From Clitopilus passeckerianus (lineage: Eukaryota > Basidiomycota > Agaricomycetes > Agaricales > Entolomataceae), in contig CALYLX010000034.1 in assembly GCA_944990035.1 (NCBI GenBank), positions 620,001-684,000 of the forward strand: DNA of 64,000 bases, given 5' to 3'. The position numbers and the translations under genes were made by a program. Under the pieces are notes generated by a model. It ran no database searches, had not been told where the DNA came from, and saw only the letters and a program-made list of their open reading frames with translations. Position 1 is the stretch's first letter; each line of letters begins with the position of its first letter. This document shows, one piece after another, positions 35,065-46,763 of this stretch.

Positions 35065-36310
35065 AAGAAGTCAACCTCGGGCTGCTCGTTTCTCCCCCGG
35101 TAACCTGAACTTTCCTATGTGTCACGAGACAAAGCCATGGGCTGGAGGTCTAATTACACAGCGGACATAAAACAATTATGGGAAGAGGAACCTACTCGGG
35201 TTTGCGGTGCGTCAACACCTAAGAAGCGCAGGTTGGCACACTGTGCCTTGAAGGTGGTGGTCATGTATACTCCTCTGGTGATGGAAAATGGCAAGTCTCG
35301 AAGGAGCCAATTCGTCATGGAATCTTTGGCGAGCGAGTAGCAGTAATCGATATAACACTGGGTCGTAATTCCGATAACATGTCTTTCGGCCAAGTTCGGC
35401 GAGATGCAAGTGAACGCCGTCGAACACGAACCTGCCAACCGTTAAGGCAGGATCTACTGGTTCCTTCTCTATTTACCATATCTATCTACTGTGAATTGTG
35501 AAACGTCGGGCATGGTAGCAAAACCACTGTGATAGCGTGCGCTCGGTCGTGGCTGCAAAGGAATATGTCCATCATTCATGAGGGTCCATAATCATGTCAG
35601 TGTTAATTGCAGGCTTTGTATTCTCATTGTCAAAAGTAACCTTACTTGGAAAGGAGGGGGTTAGCCTCATGCTTGACATACTCTCACCAACCCCGATCCG
35701 AACCGGGCCCTCCTTTGTCGGACACTTGCCGATAACCTATCTGCGTGCATATGGTCATGACCGAGTCCGAGGGTGGAATCTTCAAACAGAGGCCCAGGGC
35801 CTGAGTGGGTTTCACTCTGAAAACCGCCCCCAGGTAATCGTGGCGCTTCTTCTTCCGGCGGCACCAAGCCGGCGGCATTTTGGACGATAAGAAGGACAAG
35901 AATCAACCTCAAGGCAAGGTCATGCGTGGAATACGGGCAGGAGTGACTATCTGACAATTTTAACTGAGGTATTGAGGAGCCAAGAGGTGTCTCAGATACC
36001 CCACGATTGACAGAAAAATTATGCAGCTTGAGTGCTGTCACTTGAGGGGTAAGTACTAGTATTAAATATTTCGTCATTTTGATGTGAATTGCGGCGGTAC
36101 GGGAACAGCAATTCCAACATTTTGCAAATACTGTTGGATGGCCTTGAAGGAAGCCTTCGATGTTAGCCAATGTGAACACATTCGACTCTCCGCAGCCATG
36201 GCTCCAGAGAAGTTCCTCAGACTCGTGGTTACTAGGTGAACACCTGGTCATAATTTAGTAGCCAACAAGGATCATCCCCTGCTTCCAAAAACGACTGTCG
36301 ATCTCTTGAA
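35065..36310. other. Intergenic, 1.2 kb
   Basis: No confident gene. On the minus strand near 36195-36080 a short stretch reads KAIQQYLQNVGIAVPVPP before a stop and looks like the end of a coding exon, but I could not connect it to a start. The longer open frame 36251-35667 in another frame shows no motif. Confidence 0.35.
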
Positions 36311-36720
36311 ATGTCGCCGGTCGGGAGTGTCACTTTCAACGCAAGCCTCGTGGCGATCCAGAATGTCGTCGATGTCTACATGTTTTCTCCGGCGGGACGG
36401 TATGCGTCAGATCCGACTTCTGGAGGAGTCCCTGATAAGTACCCCATGGCCAACACATTATTGTATGGCTTTAGATTTTGCCTTGACATCGACCCAAAAA
36501 GAGTGTATCGATGGCTGGTAATTTGCTGGGTGCAGCGGCATCATCAAAGTTACTGGTTTCTTTATGGCATGCTTGAGTGATACAGTCACCCAAAACGCCG
36601 GTCTGTCCAGGGTTCAACGTGGGAGCTACTCCTCGTTCACTTCCAGACGTGCGACATTACTGTGGATCCAAAATCTTGAAGTCATGAATCTGGATGCAAC
36701 ATGCTATCCTCGGCCACCTC
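36311..36720 (+). CDS. Possible small hypothetical gene
   Basis: An open stretch from ATG 36311 (MSPVGSVTFNASLVAIQNVV, later GGVPDKYPMANTLLYGF) is followed by a good GTAATT donor near 36517 and an ACAG acceptor near 36590. The downstream frame is ambiguous, since three readings each run 25-45 codons. No family is recognised. It could equally be non-coding. Confidence 0.25.
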
Positions 36721-36872
36721 CGATCACAAAGGTAATAGCACGAAAGCCATGATAGGTCAATGAAGAAATTTATCTTTTCCCGCCACGGACCTATACGACT
36801 CTTGTCTCTCGCAGGACAGTGCAGCCAGAACTCTTTAGACGCCTTCCCCTGCAAGCACCCGATATTTAAATT

Positions 36873-37256
36873 TTGAACTGTGGTAAAGGTTCTAAGCTTG
36901 AATCTCCCTCACCTGCCACCATGCCCGTCGATCCTACGTCCCGGATCCAAAGCATATGCCAGAGTCTTCTTATATTGGGAAGGACTATTATAATGTGGAT
37001 ACTCAGCTTGCGCTTTGGCCTTCGGAGCCTGCACATTAATTGGCCTGTGCTGGCAAGCACGTCACCCAAGCTTCACCAGACACCTCGCGGGACCCATATG
37101 TTTAACTCGAGTGGCTCCACACTTATTGTGGTATCAGGTGGAACACACTACAATGTAGCTGGTTCCATCTATAACCATTATTACATTTTAAACGGCACAG
37201 ACGTAAGTTTCTTACCATGTATTGTGACAGTTCGAGTCCGACGTCGACCTCCTTAG
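36873..37256 (+). pseudogene. Possible relic of an NLR-type N-terminal segment
   Basis: A 127-codon open frame contains MFNSSGSTLIVVSGGTHYNV followed by AGSIYNHYYI. This resembles the short leader found at the start of many Agaricomycete NACHT/NLR proteins (pattern: F-x-x-A-x-x-F-x-I-x-G-G-x-F-x-N-V-A-G). No NACHT P-loop or repeat domain follows in the next kilobase, where the GTB1 3' end lies on the other strand. It is therefore at best an isolated fragment. The match is by memory of the pattern and is weak. Confidence 0.3.
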
Positions 37257-37424
37257 GATACCCCTGCGATTACCAACGGACAACAACATGTTTAGGGGAG
37301 CCAACTCTCGAATGGATCTGCATATCGGACGGACCGGAGAAGGACTGACAACAAGCTCGAAACGATGATGAGAAATGTTTTTTTTTTTTTTGCATTCGGG
37401 TCCTTATCGAGATACATTCACGGA

Positions 37425-39556
37425 CTACAACTCGTCTCGAGATTCCTTCTCCGCGGTGACGGGTAGGCATAGAGCAGGGGTCGTAGCTGTAAATTGGTAT
37501 TCACACTTTTCAAGCTCCGCCACATTGAGAAGAGCGTTCTCAACCCCACATGATAGCAATAGCTGTGAGAACGCATCATTAGCAAAGTACAGGTTTGAAC
37601 TAGGTAAAAAGAATCGTACCACAACGCTACGCTCAGGTCCGTTCCAGCACCTCGTGCCGTGCTTGTACATTTGCTTCTTGTAGTATTCGGGCTCACCGGC
37701 CTGAATGTCAGTGGCTGGATTCCAAGAGTCGAAGCGGCTGTTTGACATCCCAATTAAGAAACATTTCTGGTTCCAGGTAGTTGAGAAAACGTACCCAAGG
37801 CTGAAGTTTGAACCACCGTGCTTAGGTTTCTGCTTGGCCTCATTGAAGAAGCAGAGTTCATAGATGTAGCTGTTTCCGACGTCAGGATATGCCAGCTTCG
37901 CCAACGGAGGTAACCTGGACTTACTCTCCCTGCTCCTTCTCGAGGCAAAGCCCATCAAGCTTCTTGTATTCTCCTTCAGCACCGAAGCCGTTAACGTTGA
38001 AGATCTCCTTGATATCATCCTCAGCCTGCTTATTCTCATCCCGGAGCTTCTTGAGTTCGTTCTCGGCGTCGGTCAGAGCTTGATGAGCCCTGGTGGATTC
38101 AACCGAAGCAGCATCGTCGTCGGCGCGAACGATGCCGAGCGTCTGGAGGAAGCCAACGACGGCGTCCTTGAAGTCTTCATATTGAGGGATGAAAGAGTCG
38201 GGCAGGTAGGATGTAAGATCGAAGACTGTCAGAAACCATAATCGGTAAGGATTGGGGGAAGAGGAAGAAACACTACTTACGGACAGAAGGATCTTCAACC
38301 GGTGTACGAACATGCTCGTCGTGTTCAAGGAGCAAGCCAACGTAGTCCGTCTTGAGAAGCTCATCCAACTCAGTCTCAAGTCTCTCGGGGGTCCAAGCAT
38401 CCTCGTTGGCTTCCTCTTCAGACTTGGTCTCCTCAGCCTTGGTTTCGGCTGAAGCATCAGTGTTGTCCTTGCCAACATCGTTAATGTGAGGTAGACCCGC
38501 AAGTTCTTCCCAACCACGGACGGCTTCAAGAACAGCCATGTCTTGGTAGTTGGGGTTGTATCCTGTCCTGAGGGCGCCGAGGATATCACCGAGAGCCTTT
38601 TCACGTTCGAGGTGCTTTTTGTGATCGGCTTGAAGAGCTTTGAGGGCTTCGGAGTGCTCAACAAGGTTGGCGTAGAGTGCTAAGATAATGGAGGACTATG
38701 AGTGGAGATAGCAAGGAAGAGGAAATTACCCCATACGTGATTGCTTCTTGTGCTCGAGAGCAGCTTTGGACAGAGATTCTGTACGGTCAGCGATGTCTAT
38801 TGGAAACCAAGGGTGGTTAGAATATGTATTTATGCAGATAAGTAGTTTGCACCTTTTAGTCGGGCAACTTCCTTTTCTTGAGTAGCAAGTTCCTTGGCAG
38901 ATGATTCAATGAGAGTCTCGAGACGCTTCTTCTCCTTGTGCGCAAAGGCGATATAGGTCGAGCGTATCTTCGAACCCTGCAAAGAGAATAAGCACAAGAT
39001 TGCAAAGGAGGGGACCCCGACGTACAGTCTTCTGGATCTTGAGCTCTGCATCACGCTTCTTCCTGTAAGCATCACCGATCTCTTTACATTTGTTCTCGCA
39101 AACTCCAGGCCGCTCGTCGGAGCCATCGCAACATGCAGTGTCTGTTCACACTGGAGTCAGTGCTGGAGGCTTCCATACAGTCGATAAGTGCACGTACCGC
39201 AGATACCATCCCTTACTCTGGTACTTGGGATGGTTGCCCCGATGTGACCTTTATTCTGACAGTAAAACGAAGTATTCGGGCAGGCGCCAGTTCCTTCGAG
39301 ATATCTACAATCAATTGGGCCATGTTTAACCATTTCTCTCCTACTCACCAGGCTCATCACTGCCGTCCGGACAGTCGCAAGAATCGTCATTCACGAACGA
39401 CCAGGGTATTTCTTTCGACCCGTCCAAGCATTTCCAGTTCCCATTGCTCAATGGGGCATACTTGGCCAGTAGCTCCGGCTTGACACCGAAAGTCTTGTCG
39501 ACGCCAGCGAGGACTTGGAGTGGCAGAGGCAAGAGCAGCAACCACGCCGGTATCAT
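37425..39556 (-). CDS. GTB1: Glucosidase II beta subunit (GTB1 / PRKCSH family)
   Basis: Regulatory subunit of ER glucosidase II, which trims glucose from N-glycans during glycoprotein folding and keeps the catalytic alpha subunit in the ER. The start is chosen at ATG 39556 because it gives a signal peptide (MIPAWLLLLPLPLQVLAG) followed by VDKTFGVKPELLAKY. Next come two LDL-receptor-A-like Cys/Asp repeats (DDSCDCPDGSDEPG and the CDGSDE repeat before GVCENKCKE), a coiled coil (KKRLETLIESSAKELATQEK) and an acidic linker (AEETKSEEEANEDAW). Last is the MRH mannose-receptor-like domain (KHGGSNFSLG, SNSRFDSWN, YYKKQMYKHGTRCWNGPERS, ENALLNVAELEKCEYQF). It ends RDEL, an ER-retrieval signal. It is divergent from RPS25, with 181 bp between the two ATGs. 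High confidence. Confidence 0.95.
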
Positions 39557-39737
39557 TGCATTCAGCAGCAAGCAGTTCAAACGGGTTCTTCGAATTCCTT
39601 GAACCCGGTTTGAGCAACGTGGCCGGAAACCCGAGTCCCGATCCGAGATTACGTTAGCGAGCCAAACAACGAACGCTGTTGGCAAAACAAGCCTCTCCAG
39701 CAACAGGCCAACCTCATCGTCGACGGTCCACACCAAA
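39557..39737. promoter_or_regulatory. Bidirectional promoter of GTB1 and RPS25
   Basis: Only 181 bp separate the two divergent start codons, so both genes must share this region for initiation and 5' UTRs. No TATA box is obvious. Confidence 0.6.
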
Positions 39738-40271
39738 ATGGTGAGTGAAATTCCGCCATTTTGCCATCTGAACCAGCTTCTATGTCGTTCGTTATGCGAC
39801 TGAACGAAGAAACGGATGATTCACGAGAAGTTTGGGGATGGATGGCATCTTATCGCTTTGGATGAAGCTTGGAGCAGTCGCTGATTTTTGCCTCGTTCTT
39901 CATAGGCCAAAGCCAAAGCAGCCCCACCACCATCGTCCGGCAAGTCCGCAAAGAAGAAGAAGTGGTCGAAGGGAAAGGTCAAGGATAAGGCACAACACGC
40001 CGTCTCCCTTGAGAAGGCCACCTACGACCGTATCTTGAAGGAAGTCCCCACCTTCAAGTTCATCTCTCAGAGCATTCTCATTGAGAGGCTGAAGGTCGGC
40101 GGAAGCCTTGCTCGTGTCGCCATCAGGCACTTGGAGAAGGAGGGCCAGATCAAGAGGATCGTTCACCACTCCTCTCAGCTCATCTACAGTACGTTTATTC
40201 CCTTCTGGTGTTTTGTATGATCTTTGAGACGATTTCTTGGTACAGCTAGGGCAACAGCAGCATCAGATTAA
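39738..40271 (+). CDS. RPS25: 40S ribosomal protein eS25
   Basis: Component of the small ribosomal subunit head. Three exons: exon 1 is just the ATG (39738-39740), then 39906-40188 and 40246-40271. The product begins [20 protein letters not shown], then [20 protein letters not shown], the winged-helix core ([37 protein letters not shown]) and the family end [17 protein letters not shown] first exon holding only the ATG followed by a longer intron (165 nt) is a common ribosomal-protein gene layout. The intron was inspected for a snoRNA without success. High confidence. Confidence 0.97.
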
Positions 40272-41317
40272 GCATTCATCACCTCGCGTCCATGCTAGAT
40301 ATGCCCATGTATTATTGCACAACAATCACTTAAAATTCATGCTTTGCTTCACCCTCTCATTTATCGGGTTCTTCGATGAGTTGACATACAAAAGACTACT
40401 AGCGAGGTCAAACCGTTGACGGGTTTCTTTGAAGGAGGCGAATCGATATCAGAAAAGGCAAACGTCTGCAAACATCCTTCTCGTCATCGATTCAACTGGC
40501 AGATTCCGTCTTGGGACGGGTCAGTCTCCGTAATTTACCTTCCCCAGCGGCCGACTCCGGCTGTCCAAGTCGTAGTAGAAGCAGATAGGCTTAGTCCCGG
40601 ACTCTCGTCGACTCTCCGACACATCGGGCCCTCGCTACCCGGCCTGGGATCCCGACAATTGAAGTTGACATATTCTCTATCTAGATTTTATCATCTACTG
40701 ATTGTGGCATAGAACAGGAAGGAGTTCGCCCACTTCACCATGGAATCAAAACTGATGCAACCCGAACTTTCACAACTCAGCGCGGACAACGCAGAAGGAC
40801 CGCGTGATGCCACATTGGGCCACCTAGCCTTCGTTGCTGCCACCGGAACCTATCAGAGCAACCTGAAGTCCCCAGATTCGAGTTCCCCAGAAACCAAGAC
40901 GGGGGTAGCAGTGCAACGGGCGCAGATCTTATTACATTTTATCATCTCTACTACTGTGTATAAAATGCTGTGGGCCAATGGTTTCATGCCTTAAATTTAT
41001 TTATTTTCATTCTCTGTTCGATAAATACATCCACTCTAATATAAAAGTACAATACGCAACCATGCTGAGCAAATCAACAAGACGAGAAGTGCGAGGATAG
41101 CGCTCGGTAATGCCTTTGAGGATCGATATAGTCCGAAGATTCTTTCGTGATTGGTCTCATTATTCGAACTGATATCGTGTCGTTGTTGGGAGCGAGGCCA
41201 AAGTGAATTATGAGGATCATTGAAAACCCTGATGTATCTCCCGAGTAAACTACTTCAGAGTTGGCCTGGAAGAGCTCTTTGAGATCGGATCGAAGGCAAA
41301 AATGGTATCAAACACGG
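40272..41317. other. Intergenic, 1.0 kb
   Basis: Convergent 3' flanks of RPS25 (+) and M4 (-). An 84-codon open frame (40740-40994) has no motif or splice structure. Nothing else seen. Confidence 0.45.
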
Positions 41318-42639
41318 TCAGTCATGGACGGCGGTGGATAATTGACTCTGAGGTCCTTGGGCATGATACATGTCGAGCGCTGCATGGTGGTAATGGACCA
41401 AGCAAACGACAAGGACGGGATATATTTGCTATCGATGGAGATTCAGCCAGGGACTGGCATAGAGGCCTACTGAGGAACTCACCGAAGTTGCACCTATGAA
41501 ACTTTGAAATATCAAGAAAACCCATCGAAGATTGACCGCAGGATAGACAATATAATTTGTGATGAGGAAGCCAAGCTTTGAAAGCGGCAGTTGAATTTTA
41601 CAAATCACAAACACTCAGAGGAATATCCGAACCTGAAAGATGCAGTGAATTATCCCGGATTCGACGAGCACAACAAGAATCCGTTGTAGTGGCGAGGTCC
41701 TTCTAGAACGACAAACAAAATGACGAGAGGCCTTCCGATACGCCCTTGCGAGGGAAGAACTTTAGACACAACTTCGCCACTTTCAAAGTGAAGTCAAGGG
41801 ACACACCATAGCTTGTAGCCAATGAGGAAGGTGGCGATTGCATTTGTTGCGAGAGAGAACGAGAGGGATGCAGCATAGAGATATGTGATCTTGGTAGCTT
41901 CCAGAAGCGAGGCAAATCCAGAAGGAGTGGCAGTGCTAGAGAAAAAGGAGATGGATGTGCCTTTTGGAAAGTTGAAGATGAAATAGACTATGATGTCAAA
42001 TGGTCGGCCTTACCAATTGTGCACAATAGAAATAGGATAGGTACTGCCATGACCCAGTGCCTGTGAGAGAAGAGCGCCCATGCTCTCCATATTACAACCG
42101 TATCATTAATGATAGGCTGGAAATACTTAGTAAGGGACCTCGGTTCCAATAATATCAGTGGCAAAACATACCTGAGTGACCAATGCCCAAGTAATTATGA
42201 CATTGGGTAGCACCATGTGATCGTCAACGAGAGTGGGAAAGCTTCCCAGTACTCCTCTGTCATCACTGCTGATGAAACCCGGTCGGAAGAGGACGTGCAG
42301 GAGGAATATTCTTGAGGCAATATAGAGTGTCGCTGTCGAGAAACTTAGGAAAGTGACCGTGAACATTGCGATGGAGGGAAGCTTGCGACCTTTGCCCATT
42401 AAGCGACGACTAAAAGGTTACTGATAAGCTTGTCGAGGAAAGACATGATTCCTATCACTGACTAGAAAGAGGCTGTGGATAGCGCAAAGAGTGAGATGTG
42501 GGCTCCTTCGTAAATGTCAGACTAGATCAGGCAGGAACTACGCAGAATTCATACCATAGACTATGAAATCGATTGCCACGCAAGCAGGTAAACTGGGGAC
42601 GGGCACCTCTGGAAAGAATGGCCTCTCCTCCAACCACAT
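41318..42639 (-). CDS. Orphan multi-pass membrane protein M4
   Basis: Fourth paralogue of the membrane family, on the opposite strand from M1-M3 and beyond the conserved GTB1/RPS25 pair. It starts MWLEERPFFPEVPVPSLPAC and exon 1 ends AIDFIVYG with a GTATGA donor. It follows with AHISLFALSTASF, GRKLPSIAMFTVTFLSFSTA, VLPNVIITWALVTQ joined to PIINDTVVIWRAWALFSHRH, WVMAVPILFLLCTIG, ATNAIATFLIGYKLW, LQRILVVLVESGIIHCIFQ and the last exon QIYPVLVVCLVHYHHAALDM, ending LSTAVHD-TGA. The exon-2 donor is GTCAGT rather than the GTAYGT of M1/M2. About seven membrane helices; function unknown. The tail QGPQSQLSTA ties it closely to M2. Confidence 0.75.
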
Positions 42640-44487
42640 AATGGAAAAGTTCGGGGTGAGAGGAGGACGAAAAGTTCGTTCGGTATGATCTTACACGGCT
42701 TCTTATGTCTAACCCCAAGGACCAATTCAGGGTCTGTCGTGAGAATGTATATGCAGGGTCGACACAGAATCAATTCATTGCCTTTCAGTTCGAAGGATAT
42801 GATCGAAGCAGGATCGAAGGCCCATCGACCAGCCCAAGATCGTAATTGTTCGCCTGTGCATTCCAGAGGACTCTGAATCTTTACACGATTGGAAGCTTGA
42901 ATATAGCAATACCCGAAGAGCACAGGACTATGATGTTTCTCCAGTCAAAAACCTACAAGATAAAGAATCAAGATCCTAGAGGCGTCTGGTATGAGCAGGA
43001 AGTGACTTGGGGAACGCGTGAGTGACCGAAACCATGACAGATGAAGAATTACTACGCCACAGCGCATGTTACCGGTGATCTCCGATTGCGCTGGATGTTG
43101 AGCGTAACGCGTAGATCGAGATCAACTGGAACAATTTTAGTTGATAGGAAGATATCACGGCCAACCTCAACGTGAGATCATAGCTCAGGATCTCTTGCTT
43201 GGTATAAGTTCGAAACTGAGAGTTGGCTCGATGTCTCAGTCTATATGCCGGCTTGGAGTCCATGACGGAGAAATCAAGGTGGGGGCATATAGCTTCTTAA
43301 ACCTGTCTCCAGCTCAGGGTCGAAGTCGTTATGCACAATGTCCCGAGGCTCATGCGAATGACATGTGAACCTCTCATTCGAACGTGTTTCATTCGTGACG
43401 ACGTTTGAATGCATTCATAATAGAGATTTTCGTCAAGGTTGAGAGAGTCAACATTATGTCAGCGGAAGTCACAACTCAGATACGCGGGCCCGGGAAATCG
43501 CACCAAGGAAACTGACAGGCCATTGGCATCCTCCATGACTGAAGTACTTCCCCGTGGGTGGTGTACATTAATCATATCGTCGTTGCGACCAACCGAACTA
43601 CAGTGGGTCGACGTGACATCCGAATCACTTCATGTTTCCCTCAAGCCCGTGGTCCAGGGTTGGTGAAAGCTCCTCGAATCCGTGATGAAACGGTGAAAGA
43701 AAAGGCCGAAATAGAGCTAGCGTTGAAATCAGGCTAGGGTGGAGCTGTAGATATACAAGATCCCAGTGTTGGCATCTAATTAGTCGTCCGTTTATTTTTG
43801 CTTTCAAGTGATTTGAGAGGATTCCAGGAGGCCAAGTGCTCGTAGCGCAACGCACGGAGTCTCCGCTTTGGTCGAATCAGACGGAGATCATTGAAAAGCA
43901 AGAGACTGATTCAACAAACATCCCGGGTGATTTGCAAGAGATGTGAATGGCTATGTGGCTTGTCCCACATACCTGTAAGCTGAAAACTGATTCTGGCTCG
44001 CAAGGCATTAGGAGCCACGAGCCCTAAAATCCTTCAATCTAGTACAAGCGCTAATCGATGGTTCGTCGTTGTTCAAGGCATAAAAGAGATAAGCACGGGA
44101 TAAGCGCCGGATAAGGTTGGCGCTCGGGGTCTGGAATCTGACCTATCAAGTTTCTTGCGGCGTGTCCGGGTCTTCTCGCTCCAGGGTCCTCCGCATCGCG
44201 GCACAGGGGGTAATATATTGCGCCACACCAATTCGGGGTGTTGTTGACGCTTGCTTGGTGTAAAAAATGCGGCCCGGAGTGATCACAGGAACTTCTTTCT
44301 CTGCAACAACATGGATCCAACAGCACTGCTTATAGAGATACTCCGGTTCTGGAGCTTTAATCTCTTTCTTTCTCGTAATCTCAAGATTCCTTCGATATAC
44401 CGACTAGAGCCGAAGCTCGACCCGGATTTTAGACGTTGACCTTGACGATTGTCTTCCAGATATCCACTTGCACCCCTCCAACCCACC
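42640..44487. other. Intergenic, 1.8 kb
   Basis: Between the divergent M4 (-) and the sugar kinase (+). Only short open frames without motifs. No repeat or RNA gene recognised. Confidence 0.45.
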
Positions 44488-46575
44488 ATGGCGTCTGAGG
44501 CCTACTATATCGGTATTGATGTTGGCACAGGCTCTGCCCGAGCGTCCTTGGTTAAGAAAGATGGTACCATTGTAGCCTCATCAACGCAAGAAACCAAAAC
44601 CTGGCGCGATCCCCAGGACCACAGGATCTTCGAACAGTCGACCGATAACATCTGGAAGTGCATCGCGACAGCGATTAAGACTTGCTTATCGCAGTCAGGT
44701 GTTGACCCTGCGGCCGTCAAAGGCCTTGGTTTCGACGCTACCTGTTCGTTGGCAGTAACAGATTTCGATGGGAAGCCCGTGGCAGTCACCAAGGGTGGGG
44801 AACTGGGACAACATGGAGAGCGTAATGTCATCCTGTGGGCTGATCATCGCGCTGAGGAGGAAGCTGGGTTGATCAATCGTTCAGGATCGGTGGTGTTGGA
44901 CTATGTTGGAGGAACGATGAGTGTAAGCCAACCGCTTTGATCCATCTTCATGACCCAAACTGACATGGCGACCTACAGTTGGAAATGGAAATCCCAAAGG
45001 TTCTTTGGCTAAAGAACCACATGGCTTCCGACCTATTTTCCCGCTGCCAATTCTTCGATCTCCCCGACTATCTCACCTACAAAGCTACCACCAGCGTGAC
45101 TCGCTCCGCCTGCTCCCTCACTTGTAAATGCTCCTACGTCCCCAGCAGCGGTTGGCAAGCAGACTTCTTCCACAAGATCGACCTCCCCGATCTTCCTGAC
45201 GGAGGGTATAAACAGATGGGTGCTGAGGATCCTAGCAAGTTGTTGACCGCCGGGATGCCCATCGGCCAAGGGCTGTCGAAGGAGGCTGCTGCGGAGCTTG
45301 GGTTGAAGGAGGGCACACCAGTTGGAAGTGGGCTCATTGATGCGTATGCGGGGTGGTTGGGAACGGTTGCGGCGAGGTATAAGGAGAACGGTGTGTTGTC
45401 GGATGTCGTGCCCGATCTGGAAGAGTCGAAGCATCGCTTGGCTGCTGTTGCTGGAACTAGCACTTGCCATCTGGTCCAGGTACGTGCACACATCAGAACG
45501 TCAAGTACACTTCAGTTGACTTGTTCCTCGCTAGAATCCTAAAGGTGTCTTTGTCAATGGCGTCTGGGGCCCCTATAGGGTATTACATCTCTTTTCTTTC
45601 AGAGCCCGTGTGGCCTGACTGACGAATCCTTCAGGATGCTGCCTTCCCTGGATGGTGGATGAACGAAGGAGGCCAATCGTCCACCGGCCAGCTCATTGAT
45701 TTCATACTCAACACGCATCCTGCGTATGGTAACCTTGTCAATCGCGCTACGGAGAAGAAGACAAATATCCACGTCGGCAAGTCTTTCCAGTTGCAGCATT
45801 ATTATCAATGTTGATCATGATCAAACGTCCAGTCCTTCAAGAACTCCTCGAATCTCTTCGGGTCGAACGTAATGTCGACACCCTAGTAGAGCTGACGAAA
45901 GATCTACATATATATCCGGATCTCCACGGTAACTTCCTTCCCCCTACACCATCACCCAATCTCACACTCCCTCTTCTCTCTAGGCAACCGATCCCCAATC
46001 GCCGACCCGCGCATGCGAGGCTCAATCGTCGGTCTCGCCCTCGACTCAACAGAGACCGACCTCGCGCTCAAATACCATGCCACCCTCGTTGCCATCGCCC
46101 TCCAGACCAAACACATCGTCGACTCAATGAACAACGCTGGGCACTCCATACGCTCGATCTTCCTCAGCGGCAGCCAAGCCAAGAACCGCAATCTCATGCA
46201 GCTCTTCGCCGATACGTGCAACGTGGATGTCGTGCTTCCCGGAGATCCGAGTGGTGGGACCAGTGTCGTATTGGGAGCTGCTATGCTTGGTAGAGTCGCG
46301 GCTGAGGCGACTGAGAGGGGAGGGAAGATTGAGGGGGAGGAACAGGCGGAGTTGCTTTGGAAGATCATGGTATGTGCATTCGTCGGTTTGGTTTGGAAGG
46401 AGGTTGCTTATGATTGGTGCAGGTTGGGATGACACCTGTTGGAACCATCCTCCGGCCTGCTGCATCCGCCAAGGAGAAGCGTCTCCTGGAGGCCAAGTAC
46501 AAGATCTTCATGGAGAGCATCGATATTCAGAAGCGTTGGAGGAAGGAGATGGAAGATGCTCTTAGAGAGCCTTGA
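44488..46575 (+). CDS. FGGY-family carbohydrate kinase (YDR109C/FGGY type, probable D-ribulokinase)
   Basis: Phosphorylates a pentulose in the cytosol; the closest characterised relatives act on D-ribulose, a metabolite-repair role. The product starts MASEAYYIGIDVGTGSARAS (the phosphate-binding Gly-rich start of the ASKHA fold), then GLGFDATCSLAV, NVILWADHRAEEEA and LEMEIPKVLWLKNHM. Next are PSSGWQADFFHKIDL, AYAGWLGTVAARY, AAVAGTSTCHL, GPYRDAAFPGWWMNEGGQSS, MRGSIVGLALDSTETDLALK, RSIFLSGSQAKNRNLMQLFA and GDPSGGTSVVLGAAMLG (C-terminal nucleotide-binding block). The catalytic Asp region and ATP loop are intact. One intron (45777-45832) begins GCAAGT and ends CAG: a GC-AG intron required to keep frame (NIHV joined to VLQELL). 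The gene converges on ERG27. Confidence 0.93.
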
Positions 46576-46763
46576 ATGCTTAACGGCATGCAACAGCAAA
46601 AGTAGTGGTATAGCATGTATGTTTTTCGCTTGTGTTTGGGACAATCAGTAATCTGCAGCAACTTTCTGCGTATGTGGGGGTATCTATAAACAAATTCGTA
46701 TTAAGGACATTATAAAGACATAATTTTGAACCCAAGATCATTACGGTCGTAACTCTACCCCAC

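Noticed and set aside
35667..36251. 194-codon minus-strand open frame
   Set aside because: Another frame on the same strand has a more protein-like end (AIQQYLQNVGIAVPVPP), but neither can be joined to a start.
37378..37391. T14 run as a second poly-A-tailed retro-insertion
   Set aside because: It lies 3' of GTB1, which has introns, and no flanking target duplication was found; treated as a simple homopolymer.
39741..39905. Intronic snoRNA in RPS25
   Set aside because: No proper C box (RTGATGA) with a matching D box and terminal stem was found.
40740..40994. Small gene of 84 codons downstream of RPS25
   Set aside because: No motif, no conserved neighbours, sits in convergent 3' flanks.
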